Assembly: GCA_018821245.1 (NCBI GenBank)
Contig: JAHJMO010000001.1
Location: 1-61,736 of the forward strand
Direction of reading: 5' to 3'
DNA: 61,736 bases
Source: Patescibacteria group bacterium
GTDB taxonomy: Bacteria; Patescibacteriota; Microgenomatia; UBA10105; UBA927
Every line of letters starts with the position of its first letter. The stretch's first letter is position 1. Shown here piece after piece: positions 30,318 through 40,258 of this stretch. Below the pieces are notes generated by a model. That model saw only the letters and a list, made by a program, of their open reading frames with translations. It was not told where the DNA came from and did no database searches. Position numbers and translations under genes: made by a program.

Positions 30318-30868
30318 AAATTGGTTTATTCGGCGGAGTTTTTAATCCTCCACACATAGGACACCTCATTATAGCTCAGCAAATTCTGGACTTTACAGAC
30401 GTGGAGGAGGTCTGGTTTTTGCCCAACTTCGGTCAGAGTTTTCCCAAAGAGACAATTCCCGTTGAACACCGGGTGGTCATGACGAGAATGTTGCAAATGC
30501 CGCGGACAAAAACATCAACCATAGAGATTGACAACAGGCTGGATGGTAAAACCATTCATTTAATTCCGTATTTACCCAAAGAACACGCATTTAGTTTTAT
30601 TATAGGAGCCGATCAACTTCCCGTGTTTCATCAATGGGAGGATTGGGAGATGTTACTTCAACACATGCCGTTTTTGGTGTTTCCGCGGTACGGGTATCCT
30701 ACGGAACCGCTTTATGAGAACATGAAGCTTGTCTGTCACCAGCAACTTATGGCAACAGATATATCATCGACAAAAATTAGAGCGAGAATAAAACAGGGAC
30801 TACCTATTGATCGATTTGTGCCCGCGAGAGTGGATCAATACATAAAAGACCATGGACTTTATGTGTAA
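30314..30868 (+). CDS. nadD: Nicotinate-nucleotide adenylyltransferase
   Basis: KIGLFGGVFNPPHIGHLIIAQQ; SSTKIRARIKQG; ATGA overlap with upstream gene. Confidence 0.85.
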   Translation: MKIGLFGGVFNPPHIGHLIIAQQILDFTDVEEVWFLPNFGQSFPKETIPVEHRVVMTRMLQMPRTKTSTIEIDNRLDGKTIHLIPYLPKEHAFSFIIGADQLPVFHQWEDWEMLLQHMPFLVFPRYGYPTEPLYENMKLVCHQQLMATDISSTKIRARIKQGLPIDRFVPARVDQYIKDHGLYV

Positions 30869-30885
30869 ATAACAATTAACATGCT

Positions 30886-31677
30886 ATGCTTGAAATAAAC
30901 GCAGAACAAACGGCCGCCGAGCTTACGGACTTTCTGAAAGCATCGTTTCAAAAAGAAGGGTTTGGGGACGCCGTCATTGCTCTTTCCGGCGGAGTGGATT
31001 CTGCGGTGTCCTCTATACTGGCGGCACGGGCCCTGGGACCGGATCACGTGTTCCCACTCCTTTTGCCGTACGGGGCGCTTAATAAAGATCCGGAAAAAGA
31101 CGCGCTTTCCGTTGTGGCGGTTGCCCGCATTCAGCGCGCCAACATTTCCCGGATATACATAGAACAATTAGTTGACGCTGTCTGCGCTCTAGACCCGTCT
31201 ATGGACAAGGTGCGCCGCGGCAATATCATGGCGCGGGTGCGGATGACCTTGCTGTTTGATGCCGCCAAAAGGCGCAAGGCCCTGGTTGTGGGGACAGAGA
31301 ACAAAAGCGAGTATCTATTGGGGTACTATACGCGTTTTGGAGATGAGGCAAGCGACATTGAGCCCCTCCGGAATATATACAAAACACAAGTATACCAGCT
31401 TGCCAGGCATTTGGGGGTGCCGCAACAAATACTTTTGAAAAGACCAAGTGCGGGACTGTGGGAAGGCCAGACCGACGAGGGCGAATTTGGGTTTTCGTAC
31501 CAGGATGCAGACGAGGTACTGCATCAGCTGTATGACGAAAAAAACTCCACCGAGCAAATTCTCAAATCTGGGATAAACAAAGAGGCTCTTGAAAAAATTT
31601 CCAACTGGATGGAGCGCAACTCCTTCAAGCACCGCGTACCGATTATCCCCTCCACCCCAGCCGGTGGAATAGGTTGA
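30886..31677 (+). CDS. nadE: NAD+ synthase
   Basis: VIALSGGVDSAVSSILAARALG; VVGTENKSEYLLGYYTRFGDEASDIEPL. Confidence 0.93.
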   Translation: MLEINAEQTAAELTDFLKASFQKEGFGDAVIALSGGVDSAVSSILAARALGPDHVFPLLLPYGALNKDPEKDALSVVAVARIQRANISRIYIEQLVDAVCALDPSMDKVRRGNIMARVRMTLLFDAAKRRKALVVGTENKSEYLLGYYTRFGDEASDIEPLRNIYKTQVYQLARHLGVPQQILLKRPSAGLWEGQTDEGEFGFSYQDADEVLHQLYDEKNSTEQILKSGINKEALEKISNWMERNSFKHRVPIIPSTPAGGIG

Positions 31678-31844
31678 TAAAACTTTTGAGCCAGGCAATC
31701 GCCCCGCGCTGTCTTAACCCTCCTAAATTTACCAGAGGCGCCAAGGACAAACCACCCCAGGGGTGGTGGACACCATTACTACTTGTCGGAATATACTACA
31801 ACAGTTACAATTGGATCAGGCAGGCCGGCGGGGCTATTAATTAT

Positions 31845-34800
31845 ATGGAAAAAGAAAAAGGCCTTGACATACTTAATGTGCTTATAAATATGGCCCGAAA
31901 AAAGGGCGGAGCCGGTGGTGCTACTCCTGAAAATATCGAAAAGTTCATTCAAGCCACCAAGGCCGCATTTGAAAAAAGAAAAACTAAAATTGAAGTTGCT
32001 TCTGAACAATGGGTTAAAAAAATTCGTGATTCAAAAAATGAAGCAAATAGAGCCGCTGCCAAAGAAGAAATACAGGTAGAGGCCTATGATAAACGATCCC
32101 CGGAAGAAATAGATATATTAAAAGATCAGCTTAGTGTTGCAGCAACAAAAGGAGACTTGCCAACGTGGTTAGCTGAAGAGACTACGTATATACAACAAAG
32201 TGACGTTGCAGCAGAGTTCGTTGCGCGCATAGCAATGCTTCCCGCCGAACAGCAGCAAAACCCCTACATACTCTATAGAGAGCTATATAAGATGCACAAT
32301 TCTATCAACTGGATTGCGCAGTCCAACCGATCATTAATGGAAATATCAATGATTACCAACAAGGCGTTAGTGGAAATTCGTAGTCAGGCAGCAAACAAGG
32401 GAATATTAGAATTAGAAAACCTAAACAGCGTAGGCGCATTTATTGGTGACAGAACAAGCACGGAACATGAGTCTTTTGATTTGTATAGACTGGACAAATT
32501 AAAAGAGACAGAAGACCCCGGTCAAATGCCCGACAGCAGGAAAGAAAGAGATAAATATGGAGCATGGCGAGAAAAAGAGATTAAAAAACGACAGAGGCGA
32601 GTCTTGGAAGAGACGCTTGTTTCTTATCAAAAAGACCTTGACGGGGGACTGCTTTCAACCAAAGACGAGCTGCAGAGGATGAAAGATTTGGACAAATTAT
32701 TAACAAAGTCAATGAGCGGTAGCAGGGAGGATAAGGGGCTACAAGCAAGATATAAAGAACTTAACTCTGAAGACGTGAGTACAATAAAAAGGCGTATTCA
32801 GCAGCGGGTTCGCGCGCTAGAAGCACAACACGAAAGAGAGTATAAATCACAGAAACTAATAGAAGAGGCAGAAAGGGAAGATCGCAAGACGGCAATATAC
32901 AAAACCAGAAAGCTAGAAGAAACAAAGAAAAAAAGAGATGAACTAGCCAGAAACGGAGATGCGATTATTTGGATAAAAGAGCTTAAGGCCCGCTACCCCA
33001 ATTGTGCCGCGGAGATTGATGACATTATTTACGTGCGCGGTCTTAATAAAGGAGACATAGATTTAATTATTTCCGGTAGCGAAGGCCGGTGGGAGTGGTT
33101 TTCAAAATTTTGGCAAGAAGTGTATACATTTGGGGATGAACGTGTCCGTCCGAGCCTGCAGGATGAATATAAGTGGCATGAATTTCGCAGGATTATCGAA
33201 TTAGTAGATCCAGAATCGCTACACGAAATCAGCAAGTTTAAAGATTTTTGGGAAAGAATTGGAAAGATCGATGGTATAGCAAAAGCGTTTTTTCTCCCCG
33301 GCTCTTACGAGGATAAGGCAAAGGGCTTGAAGTATTTATTGCCCAACGACATGCAAACGTTATTTCGCACGTTTGAGCATTCTGAGTATTCCTACTCTAT
33401 TATGAAATCGGCCATAATGGATAAGTTGAGAAGGCGATTTGCACAATTTGATAAAGACGCTGTGTTTTTGAACGGTTCGGTTTCTGATAGCGACATGGTC
33501 TTGCTTAAGGACGGAGCACCAGATATTTACGATGAGTTTATCGCGCTTCAAAAGACAGGAAAACCCGCCAAGAGGGACCTTTTGCTTGTAAGGCTTCAGG
33601 AAAAATATGCCCACAGAGACGAATCGGGTGATATTGTCGGTTTTGGGGATTTACCATCAAAACTCGTAGATTTGAAGAATGATATACAAAAAGCAAGGGA
33701 TGATACAGGCGCAGGCTTGTTCCTAAGAGACTATGATATGCTTTCCAACAATAGCATGTATGGGCAGTTGTCTGATTTAACACTGAAAGTTAGAGAAAGC
33801 CTAACGGTTTTAGAGAATGGTTATGAGGAGTCGGGGGTAGGTAAAGAATATAAAAAGACAGATCTGACTACTGCCCGACGGGAGGAGATTGACGAGGAGA
33901 TTGTGAGCCTAAAGAGAAAGCTTAATGAAGGGTGGAAAATATTAACGGATAATCCGAATGATACCACAGGCTTTGATGAGCACAAACTGAATGCCGTAAG
34001 AGGATTTTCCCCAACCCTTATCGAAACGAGAGAAAGGTTAATAAAATATTTACAGGTAAAAGAAAAAATAAAGCCGGAAAACTTTCACGGGTGGCTGAAA
34101 AATAATGAATGGAAAGTGAGAAACGCATGTCTGGCGGCACAATATGCATCATTAGGGTGGGGAGACGTATTGGATATTGCCGCACGTGTGGCGCGCGCGC
34201 CGACGTTAGATTTTGATTCAGCAGTTCTTAAGGTTGCAGGTAGAGACATTATGCCCGCCGCTTTTGCAGAGCCGGCGGTACGCGTGTTAAACCCGGAGTT
34301 GTTTGAAGACAGGTTTATGATGCGGGGTAAATTTGGGCAGGAAATTCGGGAACAGCACTACCGCCTTATGTTTGAACGATTTGCGCCGGACTTTATGAAA
34401 AACATGCCAAAATCCGTAAAAAATCAAATAGATCAGCTGCGAAAAGAAGGAAAACCGTCTTACAAGATTTTAATCAAAGCCGCGGCAGATTACTATGCGG
34501 TTCCATACACGGAATTGCTGCGGCCGGGATTTTTGCGCGCCGGATCGCACCTGACCAACACAACTCACCGCTTTGAAATAGCCATGCTTCAACCATATCG
34601 CGACATGATGATGAAGCTAAAAGCCGAGGCACCGGAAGGAGATAAATGGGTGATTAACAATCAAGCCTTAAGTCTGCAGCTTGCTCTGGCAGACCCACTA
34701 GATGAAGATGTAGGTGTGCACGAGCGGATTGCTATTCTTACAAAAATGTTAGGTCGTACACCGTCTCGATTTATTCAAATGAGCGGAACTGATTTATATG

Positions 34801-35852
34801 ATTTAGCCATAAAACGAGGACTGGATATGCAAAGCGTAGAATGGTATGGCTTCCAACAGGCGTTATCTAATGCCGAGATAGAAGCATGGGACGACGAAGA
34901 GGGGCTAAATGTAAAAAGGGTTGATTTTACTACAAACAAAGATTTTAATGCTATTTTACGACCTCACCTGGAAGCATCGGGAATTACAGACAAAGGGCGG
35001 CAGAATGTTTACCATCAATTCTTGGTTGATTTACATGAATATGCCAGCACAAAAGACAGTAGCGGTAGGAATTTGATTGGAAAATGGGCTCGGCATACAT
35101 TTGCCATGACGTTGCCACTGACCGATTATAATATTAAAAATGCCCGTCCGGAGCTTTTGACCGCTTTTATCAATGAAAGACGAATAAACGATCAGTTGGC
35201 CATGGCAGAGGCAGCAAGTCTACAATATCAGCTCCTTGAGCCATCCCTTATTTCTCCGCCGACACAAGACTATAGTAAGCATATTGAAACGTTATTAAAA
35301 TTTCGAAACATAATTAATACATATGATGCCCCGGAAGTTGCAGAAATGGCGGCGAGCGTTATCGCCGATGGCTTTGTCTGGGTAAATATGGACCGATCCA
35401 TGTACAATGTCATAGGTTGGATACCGTTAAGCAAAAAAATAATGCGAGGAATTGCTGAATGGGATTGGCGAATAATATCAAAAAGCAAAGACAACAAGTT
35501 TTTAAATAAAATTACCAATGGGGCCTGGAAAGATTTAGCAGAACATAAAATAGTAGAATGGCCGCACACTGTAGCGGGGGCAGTTTCAATTGCAACGAAA
35601 TACCTGGGGGGTGAGGCCTTAGCCTTAAACGCAAATGAGATAGGTCAATACGTTAGCACAACAGAGGCGGCGGGAGTATTTACACATCTGAGAAATATTC
35701 CAAAGGACATCAGAAAAAAATATGGTACGGGAGTGCTTATGCGTTTCTTTTATCATTTACCAAGAAGATACTGGTGGGTGGTACCGGTAGCAACAATAGC
35801 TATGGCAGCGATGCAAAGCGTTGAAGAGGAGACAAAACAGCAGCACCATTGA
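31845..35852 (+). CDS. Very large coiled-coil-rich protein with C-terminal TM anchor
   Basis: ORF continuous from 31674; preferred start MEKEKGLDILN; charged helical composition; C-term YWWVVPVATIAMAAMQSVEEETKQQHH. Confidence 0.55.
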   Translation: MEKEKGLDILNVLINMARKKGGAGGATPENIEKFIQATKAAFEKRKTKIEVASEQWVKKIRDSKNEANRAAAKEEIQVEAYDKRSPEEIDILKDQLSVAATKGDLPTWLAEETTYIQQSDVAAEFVARIAMLPAEQQQNPYILYRELYKMHNSINWIAQSNRSLMEISMITNKALVEIRSQAANKGILELENLNSVGAFIGDRTSTEHESFDLYRLDKLKETEDPGQMPDSRKERDKYGAWREKEIKKRQRRVLEETLVSYQKDLDGGLLSTKDELQRMKDLDKLLTKSMSGSREDKGLQARYKELNSEDVSTIKRRIQQRVRALEAQHEREYKSQKLIEEAEREDRKTAIYKTRKLEETKKKRDELARNGDAIIWIKELKARYPNCAAEIDDIIYVRGLNKGDIDLIISGSEGRWEWFSKFWQEVYTFGDERVRPSLQDEYKWHEFRRIIELVDPESLHEISKFKDFWERIGKIDGIAKAFFLPGSYEDKAKGLKYLLPNDMQTLFRTFEHSEYSYSIMKSAIMDKLRRRFAQFDKDAVFLNGSVSDSDMVLLKDGAPDIYDEFIALQKTGKPAKRDLLLVRLQEKYAHRDESGDIVGFGDLPSKLVDLKNDIQKARDDTGAGLFLRDYDMLSNNSMYGQLSDLTLKVRESLTVLENGYEESGVGKEYKKTDLTTARREEIDEEIVSLKRKLNEGWKILTDNPNDTTGFDEHKLNAVRGFSPTLIETRERLIKYLQVKEKIKPENFHGWLKNNEWKVRNACLAAQYASLGWGDVLDIAARVARAPTLDFDSAVLKVAGRDIMPAAFAEPAVRVLNPELFEDRFMMRGKFGQEIREQHYRLMFERFAPDFMKNMPKSVKNQIDQLRKEGKPSYKILIKAAADYYAVPYTELLRPGFLRAGSHLTNTTHRFEIAMLQPYRDMMMKLKAEAPEGDKWVINNQALSLQLALADPLDEDVGVHERIAILTKMLGRTPSRFIQMSGTDLYDLAIKRGLDMQSVEWYGFQQALSNAEIEAWDDEEGLNVKRVDFTTNKDFNAILRPHLEASGITDKGRQNVYHQFLVDLHEYASTKDSSGRNLIGKWARHTFAMTLPLTDYNIKNARPELLTAFINERRINDQLAMAEAASLQYQLLEPSLISPPTQDYSKHIETLLKFRNIINTYDAPEVAEMAASVIADGFVWVNMDRSMYNVIGWIPLSKKIMRGIAEWDWRIISKSKDNKFLNKITNGAWKDLAEHKIVEWPHTVAGAVSIATKYLGGEALALNANEIGQYVSTTEAAGVFTHLRNIPKDIRKKYGTGVLMRFFYHLPRRYWWVVPVATIAMAAMQSVEEETKQQHH

Positions 35853-35878
35853 CACGTGGAGACAAACTCTTCGGTCTA

Positions 35879-37267
35879 TTATTTTTCTTTTTTCATTAAT
35901 GTTTGTAGGCGCGACGGGTCCTCTTTTCCGCGTTTTAATGTTTGACCGATAAACGAGCCCTGATACCACAATTGCATCGCGGTTTGCCCACCGGTCATTA
36001 TTGGTCCAAATACTGCTCCCGGGCCAGCCTGCAATACCGGTTTTACCTTGATTGCTTCTTTGATGCTTCCTACTATCGTTGGAATTGTTAATATCAAACC
36101 AAGACCGATGAGTACTTTTGCCAGGGAGTCTGAACCGGTTGGGATAAGCGGGGGTGTCCAAATATGTTCGGTGCCAATATTATCATTTATAATTCCTCCC
36201 AAAACCAGGAGGGAGGCGGTGACCGGAAATACAATGATATTAGAGAAAAGATTTTTAAGCCAAGACGAAAAGCCCGTAGCCCCCGGAATGGCATCCGTGA
36301 GTATCTGGAGCGGCCCGACAATCACAGAAATAATAATATTTATATACGCGCTAAGCAGCATAAATAGTATTCGAACAAACGCAAACAGGAAGGCTATGCT
36401 CAATACAAGAAGTATCAAGCTATTGACTTGGGTTAAAGTACCGGCAAGCTCCGACAGTCCTTCCAGTATATCGCCTGATAATATTTCCGGCAGCGGATTT
36501 AATATGTCTTTTGAAAAAGCACTAAAAAGAGAAAAAGTTCCGGCAAAAAGCTTGCCCAGTCCGCCAGTAGTATATGCGCTTATTAACTTAGCGGTGTCTA
36601 CTCCATGCATACCAGCCGATCCAATAGTTGTAATAAACAATATTATGACAAAATACATAAGATCAATAACAAGCCCCACTATCGCGTAGGAGAACGTGAT
36701 AAGGAGGAGTGTTACTACAATACGAGGCAGGGCATTTTGTACGGTGACCACTGTTTTGGGATCGATTTTTTTCCTTAGCATCACCATAAATCCAATCACA
36801 AGCATAATGACGGCGAGCAATGAATATGCGATATTGCGGAACACTTTCCACAAAGGAAGAAGGGCGGTAAGACCAGAAAACCCTATTCCCTGTGCGTATG
36901 CTTGTTTAGGTATAAAACCAAGAGACTGGGCGGCGTCAGCAATAAAATACGATGTTTTTGCCGGAGGATTGGTATATATAGCCGATATAAAACGAGCTAC
37001 AGAGCTCAAAGTGCTTTTCTTATAATAAAAGACGCTTCCCGGGTCTTTACTGCAGCCCATTATTTGACACGTTAATATAAGCTGATTATTTGTTGTTGTT
37101 GCTGTGTCATATCCTTCTTTGAGTACGGTTCCACCCTCAGCGTCCTTGATGGCGCTGTTGAAGCTTTCAATGGTATTAGAAAACCAGGCTTCCGCATGAA
37201 CAGTAGAATAGCGAGGCAATATGGTAAGTAGCAATAAGATAACAAACATCCACACGAAGCGCTTCAT
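35879..37267 (-). CDS. VirB6/TrbL-like polytopic membrane protein
   Basis: Signal peptide then multiple TMs; adjacent to VirB2-like array. Confidence 0.55.
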   Translation of the reverse strand: MKRFVWMFVILLLLTILPRYSTVHAEAWFSNTIESFNSAIKDAEGGTVLKEGYDTATTTNNQLILTCQIMGCSKDPGSVFYYKKSTLSSVARFISAIYTNPPAKTSYFIADAAQSLGFIPKQAYAQGIGFSGLTALLPLWKVFRNIAYSLLAVIMLVIGFMVMLRKKIDPKTVVTVQNALPRIVVTLLLITFSYAIVGLVIDLMYFVIILFITTIGSAGMHGVDTAKLISAYTTGGLGKLFAGTFSLFSAFSKDILNPLPEILSGDILEGLSELAGTLTQVNSLILLVLSIAFLFAFVRILFMLLSAYINIIISVIVGPLQILTDAIPGATGFSSWLKNLFSNIIVFPVTASLLVLGGIINDNIGTEHIWTPPLIPTGSDSLAKVLIGLGLILTIPTIVGSIKEAIKVKPVLQAGPGAVFGPIMTGGQTAMQLWYQGSFIGQTLKRGKEDPSRLQTLMKKEK

Positions 37268-37335
37268 GGATTTAATTATAGATGGCGGAGCGGGAAGTGA
37301 CAAGAGACAGGAAGACTGGAAGACGGAATATAAAA

Positions 37336-37641
37336 TTACTCCGTCATGATCTTGAACTGTGTTACGTCTACACCGGTGAACACTTTGATTGTTTTGAGGA
37401 TAAGATACGCGCAGACAATAACCACTAGCCCAAAAACAGCGTTTGTAATTGTGCCTTTGGCTTGCTCCAGTTTTTTTTGATCTCCTCCCCCGAACAGAAA
37501 ATTAAACCCGCCGATGATGAGCATAACAAACAGCGCTACTCCCGCAAGGGAAACGAGCGCCCGCACGACATTGACAAAAATCGGCTCAAGACACCCGACG
37601 GTTGCCGCACCTGTATCTGCGCAGTCAGCCCACGAAATCAT
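37336..37641 (-). CDS. VirB2/TrbC-like small membrane protein (pilin paralogue 1)
   Basis: GGFNFLFGGGDQKKLEQAKGTITNAVFGLVVIVCAYLILKTI. Confidence 0.65.
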   Translation of the reverse strand: MISWADCADTGAATVGCLEPIFVNVVRALVSLAGVALFVMLIIGGFNFLFGGGDQKKLEQAKGTITNAVFGLVVIVCAYLILKTIKVFTGVDVTQFKIMTE

Positions 37642-37712
37642 ACTGTTATTATCGCAAAGACAAGCGGGAAGTAGCAAGTGTGAAGAATGAACACCCCTTA
37701 ATACTTTCCCCG

Positions 37713-38054
37713 TTAATACGGCTGTGGGAGCGTGATGCCGCCGCTGCCTATGATGTTGACGCCCAGGAAGTTCTGCACAAGCGTCATGATCGCCCACGCG
37801 GCGCCCACGATTATAAGTCCGACAATAGCATGAGTTATCTTGTTGCGTGCCGTTTCCATATTGGCTTTGTCTCCGCCTGACGTGATCCAGGAGATGCCGC
37901 CCATGATGAGATACAGGAAGGCAATGAGTGCGGCCAAAATCATGAGCGTGCCCACAACCGCGCTGATCAGCTGTCCGATCTCGCTCACCCGGAATTGCGG
38001 TGGTTGTTTGATTTCTATTTTTGCTTGCGCAAATACCTCTGGAATTAATTTCAT
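37713..38054 (-). CDS. VirB2/TrbC-like pilin paralogue 2
   Basis: GGISWITSGGDKANMETARNKITHAIVGLIIVGAAWAIMTLVQNFLGV; AGGAGG RBS upstream. Confidence 0.7.
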   Translation of the reverse strand: MKLIPEVFAQAKIEIKQPPQFRVSEIGQLISAVVGTLMILAALIAFLYLIMGGISWITSGGDKANMETARNKITHAIVGLIIVGAAWAIMTLVQNFLGVNIIGSGGITLPQPY

Positions 38055-38142
38055 ACTAGGGCACCTCCTCCTGATAATGTCAACGATTATAATCTACATT
38101 CTATTGTTGCGCAATAGCCGCGCGCTTGTCAATAGGCCTTGT

Positions 38143-38511
38143 TTACTTTCCGCCCAAAGGATAAACAGGAAGCATGAAGCTTCCTTTCGTAAACCCTTCC
38201 AGTCCCAAAAACTGTCCTACGAGCACAGCCACCGCCCATGTTGCAGCTACAACGATAAGTCCAATAAGGGCATTGACGATCTTCTCCCGTGCGCTCTCCA
38301 GCTTCGCTTTGTCTCCGCCTGACGTGATCCAGGATAAGGCGCCGGTCATGAAGTAGAAGATGGCGATGACAAACGAAACCACAAGCATCGCGCCGATCAC
38401 TCCGCTTATGAGTCCGCCTATTCCTTTATTGGCCCCTTCCGCAGTCGGGTTGTCGCCTCCGCCCAAAAGCGGAGACTCTAAAACAGGGTTTCGTATGACA
38501 GCCAATTTCAT
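38143..38511 (-). CDS. VirB2/TrbC-like pilin paralogue 3
   Basis: GALSWITSGGDKAKLESAREKIVNALIGLIVVAATWAVAVLVGQFLGL. Confidence 0.7.
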   Translation of the reverse strand: MKLAVIRNPVLESPLLGGGDNPTAEGANKGIGGLISGVIGAMLVVSFVIAIFYFMTGALSWITSGGDKAKLESAREKIVNALIGLIVVAATWAVAVLVGQFLGLEGFTKGSFMLPVYPLGGK

Positions 38512-38513
38512 AG

Positions 38514-38906
38514 TTATTGCAATTTAAGTTTTATAAGTTCTCCCGGTTTGGTAAGCAAAAAGTCCACGCCGAAAAACTGCGACGCCAACGCCAGAATTGC
38601 CCAACCGGCGACCACGATGATAAGTCCGATAAACGCGTTTGTTATCCTGTCCCGTGCGGCCTCCAGTTTCGCCTTGTCTCCGCCGGAGGTAATCCAGTTC
38701 ATGCCGCCTACAAGAAATTGGAAGATAAACCAAATGCCCGCGGCTATCGTCATAATGCCGATGATGCTCGAGACTGTGGCGGCAATGGCATTGACGGCAG
38801 CCGTGCCATCGGAACCCTTTTTCACTATGTCGCTGAAAGGCCCCAGCCCTCCGCCTTCTCCTATGGTGCCAAGGGGTATTCCTGTTGGTGCTGCAAAGAC
38901 TTTCAT
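38514..38906 (-). CDS. VirB2/TrbC-like pilin paralogue 4
   Basis: GGMNWITSGGDKAKLEAARDRITNAFIGLIIVVAGWAILALASQFFGV. Confidence 0.7.
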   Translation of the reverse strand: MKVFAAPTGIPLGTIGEGGGLGPFSDIVKKGSDGTAAVNAIAATVSSIIGIMTIAAGIWFIFQFLVGGMNWITSGGDKAKLEAARDRITNAFIGLIIVVAGWAILALASQFFGVDFLLTKPGELIKLKLQ

Positions 38907-38919
38907 GGTTTTAATTTTA

Positions 38920-39330
38920 TTATTTTCCGGGTCCGTATATTTTGGGATTTAGGATAAATCCTGCGTCTCCGAAAATAAGGTACCCGAAAAGCGAAGCAAA
39001 AGCAAACGACCCCACAATGATGATAAGCCCCACCAATGACTGCCATATACGGTTCCAGGCGGCGGTAAGCAGTTTGGTGTCGCCTGCGGCAGTCATATAT
39101 TGGAAGCCGGCGACGACAATGTTGATAAACGCAAATATTCCCCCAGCTACAAAAACAAGCCGCAGAATATTGCTGAAAAACAGAATAAGGCCTGTATCGA
39201 CATTGCCGTAATTAGGTAGAGGATTGGTGACTGCGCCTACTATATCGTTTCCGGATGATCCTCCTCTAAGTGCGTCAGGATTCCTTTGCCACGAGTCGTC
39301 CTGCGCGAACACTTTGGTTATAAAAGACAT
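38920..39330 (-). CDS. VirB2/TrbC-like pilin paralogue 5
   Basis: AGFQYMTAAGDTKLLTAAWNRIWQSLVGLIIIVGSFAFASLFGYLIFG. Confidence 0.65.
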   Translation of the reverse strand: MSFITKVFAQDDSWQRNPDALRGGSSGNDIVGAVTNPLPNYGNVDTGLILFFSNILRLVFVAGGIFAFINIVVAGFQYMTAAGDTKLLTAAWNRIWQSLVGLIIIVGSFAFASLFGYLIFGDAGFILNPKIYGPGK

Positions 39331-39331
39331 A

Positions 39332-39631
39332 TTATTTAGTACCCAAGAGCGGTACGCCGGTCAGTTTTTCTATTATTTGTACGATCCAATATGATGTAAT
39401 TACGATAATCAAGCCGACTACCGCTCCGGTTATTGCCTGTTTACTCTGCTCGGTTTTTTTAGTGTCTCCTGCGCCCATTATAACGCCAAATCCGCCGATT
39501 ACCAACAGGACAAAGCACATGACACCCGCCAGGACAAACGCATTGCGTACGATGACATCGACCAGATCGCCGAATGTCGAAAAAGATGACGCCGGTGAAA
39601 AAACATTGGGATCATCAAGCCTCACTGCCAT
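39332..39631 (-). CDS. VirB2/TrbC-like pilin paralogue 6
   Basis: GGFGVIMGAGDTKKTEQSKQAITGAVVGLIIVITSYWIVQIIEKLTGV. Confidence 0.65.
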   Translation of the reverse strand: MAVRLDDPNVFSPASSFSTFGDLVDVIVRNAFVLAGVMCFVLLVIGGFGVIMGAGDTKKTEQSKQAITGAVVGLIIVITSYWIVQIIEKLTGVPLLGTK

Positions 39632-39660
39632 ATCTACGAGTGTAGACGGGGAGTGCAGAG

Positions 39661-39690
39661 TTGTCAACGAGAGTGTTCGCGTGGTATAGT
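39661..39690 (+). promoter_or_regulatory. Predicted promoter of sigma factor gene
   Basis: TTGTCA (39661-66), 18-nt spacer, TATAGT (39685-90). Confidence 0.45.
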
Positions 39691-39711
39691 TGGGGGATCA
39701 TTAGAAAGAAC

Positions 39712-40251
39712 ATGGGTGATCCGGAGCTTCTTAAAGCAATACTATTTGGCAACAGGCGCGCGGTATACCGCTTGTATCACACGTACACGCCTCCTCTTCG
39801 CAGATTTATCCAGACTAGGGTTAGTAACGCGCAGGACAGCGAGGAGATCCTTCAGGACACGCTTTTTGCGTTTTTGGAAGGCTTACGTGATTTTCAGGAG
39901 AAGTCCAGCATCAAAACATACCTCTATTCCATAGGCAAGCACAAAATCATTGATTTCTACCGCAGAAAAAAAGTCAAGCACGTGGTTTTTTCGCGCTTTC
40001 CTCAGCTTGAGGCACTTATTTCTCCGATTTTGAACCCGGAGGCGGAGCTTGACGCGGCCATGATAAAGGAAAAAATATCCGGAGTCTTTGGCCGGATTCT
40101 CCCGCGATACAGCGAAATACTGCGCCTGAAGTATTTTGATAATTTATCGGTAGAAGAAATTGCTAAAAGATTTGCTATTACGTTCAAAAGCGCGGAGTCC
40201 AGACTGTTTCGGGCAAGGAAAGCTTTTGTTGAGGCGTTTTTATCCATATAA
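39712..40251 (+). CDS. ECF-type RNA polymerase sigma factor
   Basis: DSEEILQDTLFAFLEGLRDFQEKSSIKTYLYSIGKHKIIDFYRRKK (region 2); YSEILRLKYFDNLSVEEIAKRFAITFKSAESRLFRARKAF (region 4). Confidence 0.88.
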   Translation: MGDPELLKAILFGNRRAVYRLYHTYTPPLRRFIQTRVSNAQDSEEILQDTLFAFLEGLRDFQEKSSIKTYLYSIGKHKIIDFYRRKKVKHVVFSRFPQLEALISPILNPEAELDAAMIKEKISGVFGRILPRYSEILRLKYFDNLSVEEIAKRFAITFKSAESRLFRARKAFVEAFLSI

Positions 40252-40258
40252 GACAAAT

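Noticed and set aside
36048-36689. 213-aa plus-strand ORF opposite the VirB6/TrbL-like gene
   Set aside because: Antisense to a TM protein; Ile/Ser/Thr-rich translation is typical of reverse-complemented TM codons.
37336-39667. Possible CRISPR or direct-repeat array because of recurring sequence
   Set aside because: Repetition is due to paralogous coding genes with diverged flanks, not regularly spaced short repeats.
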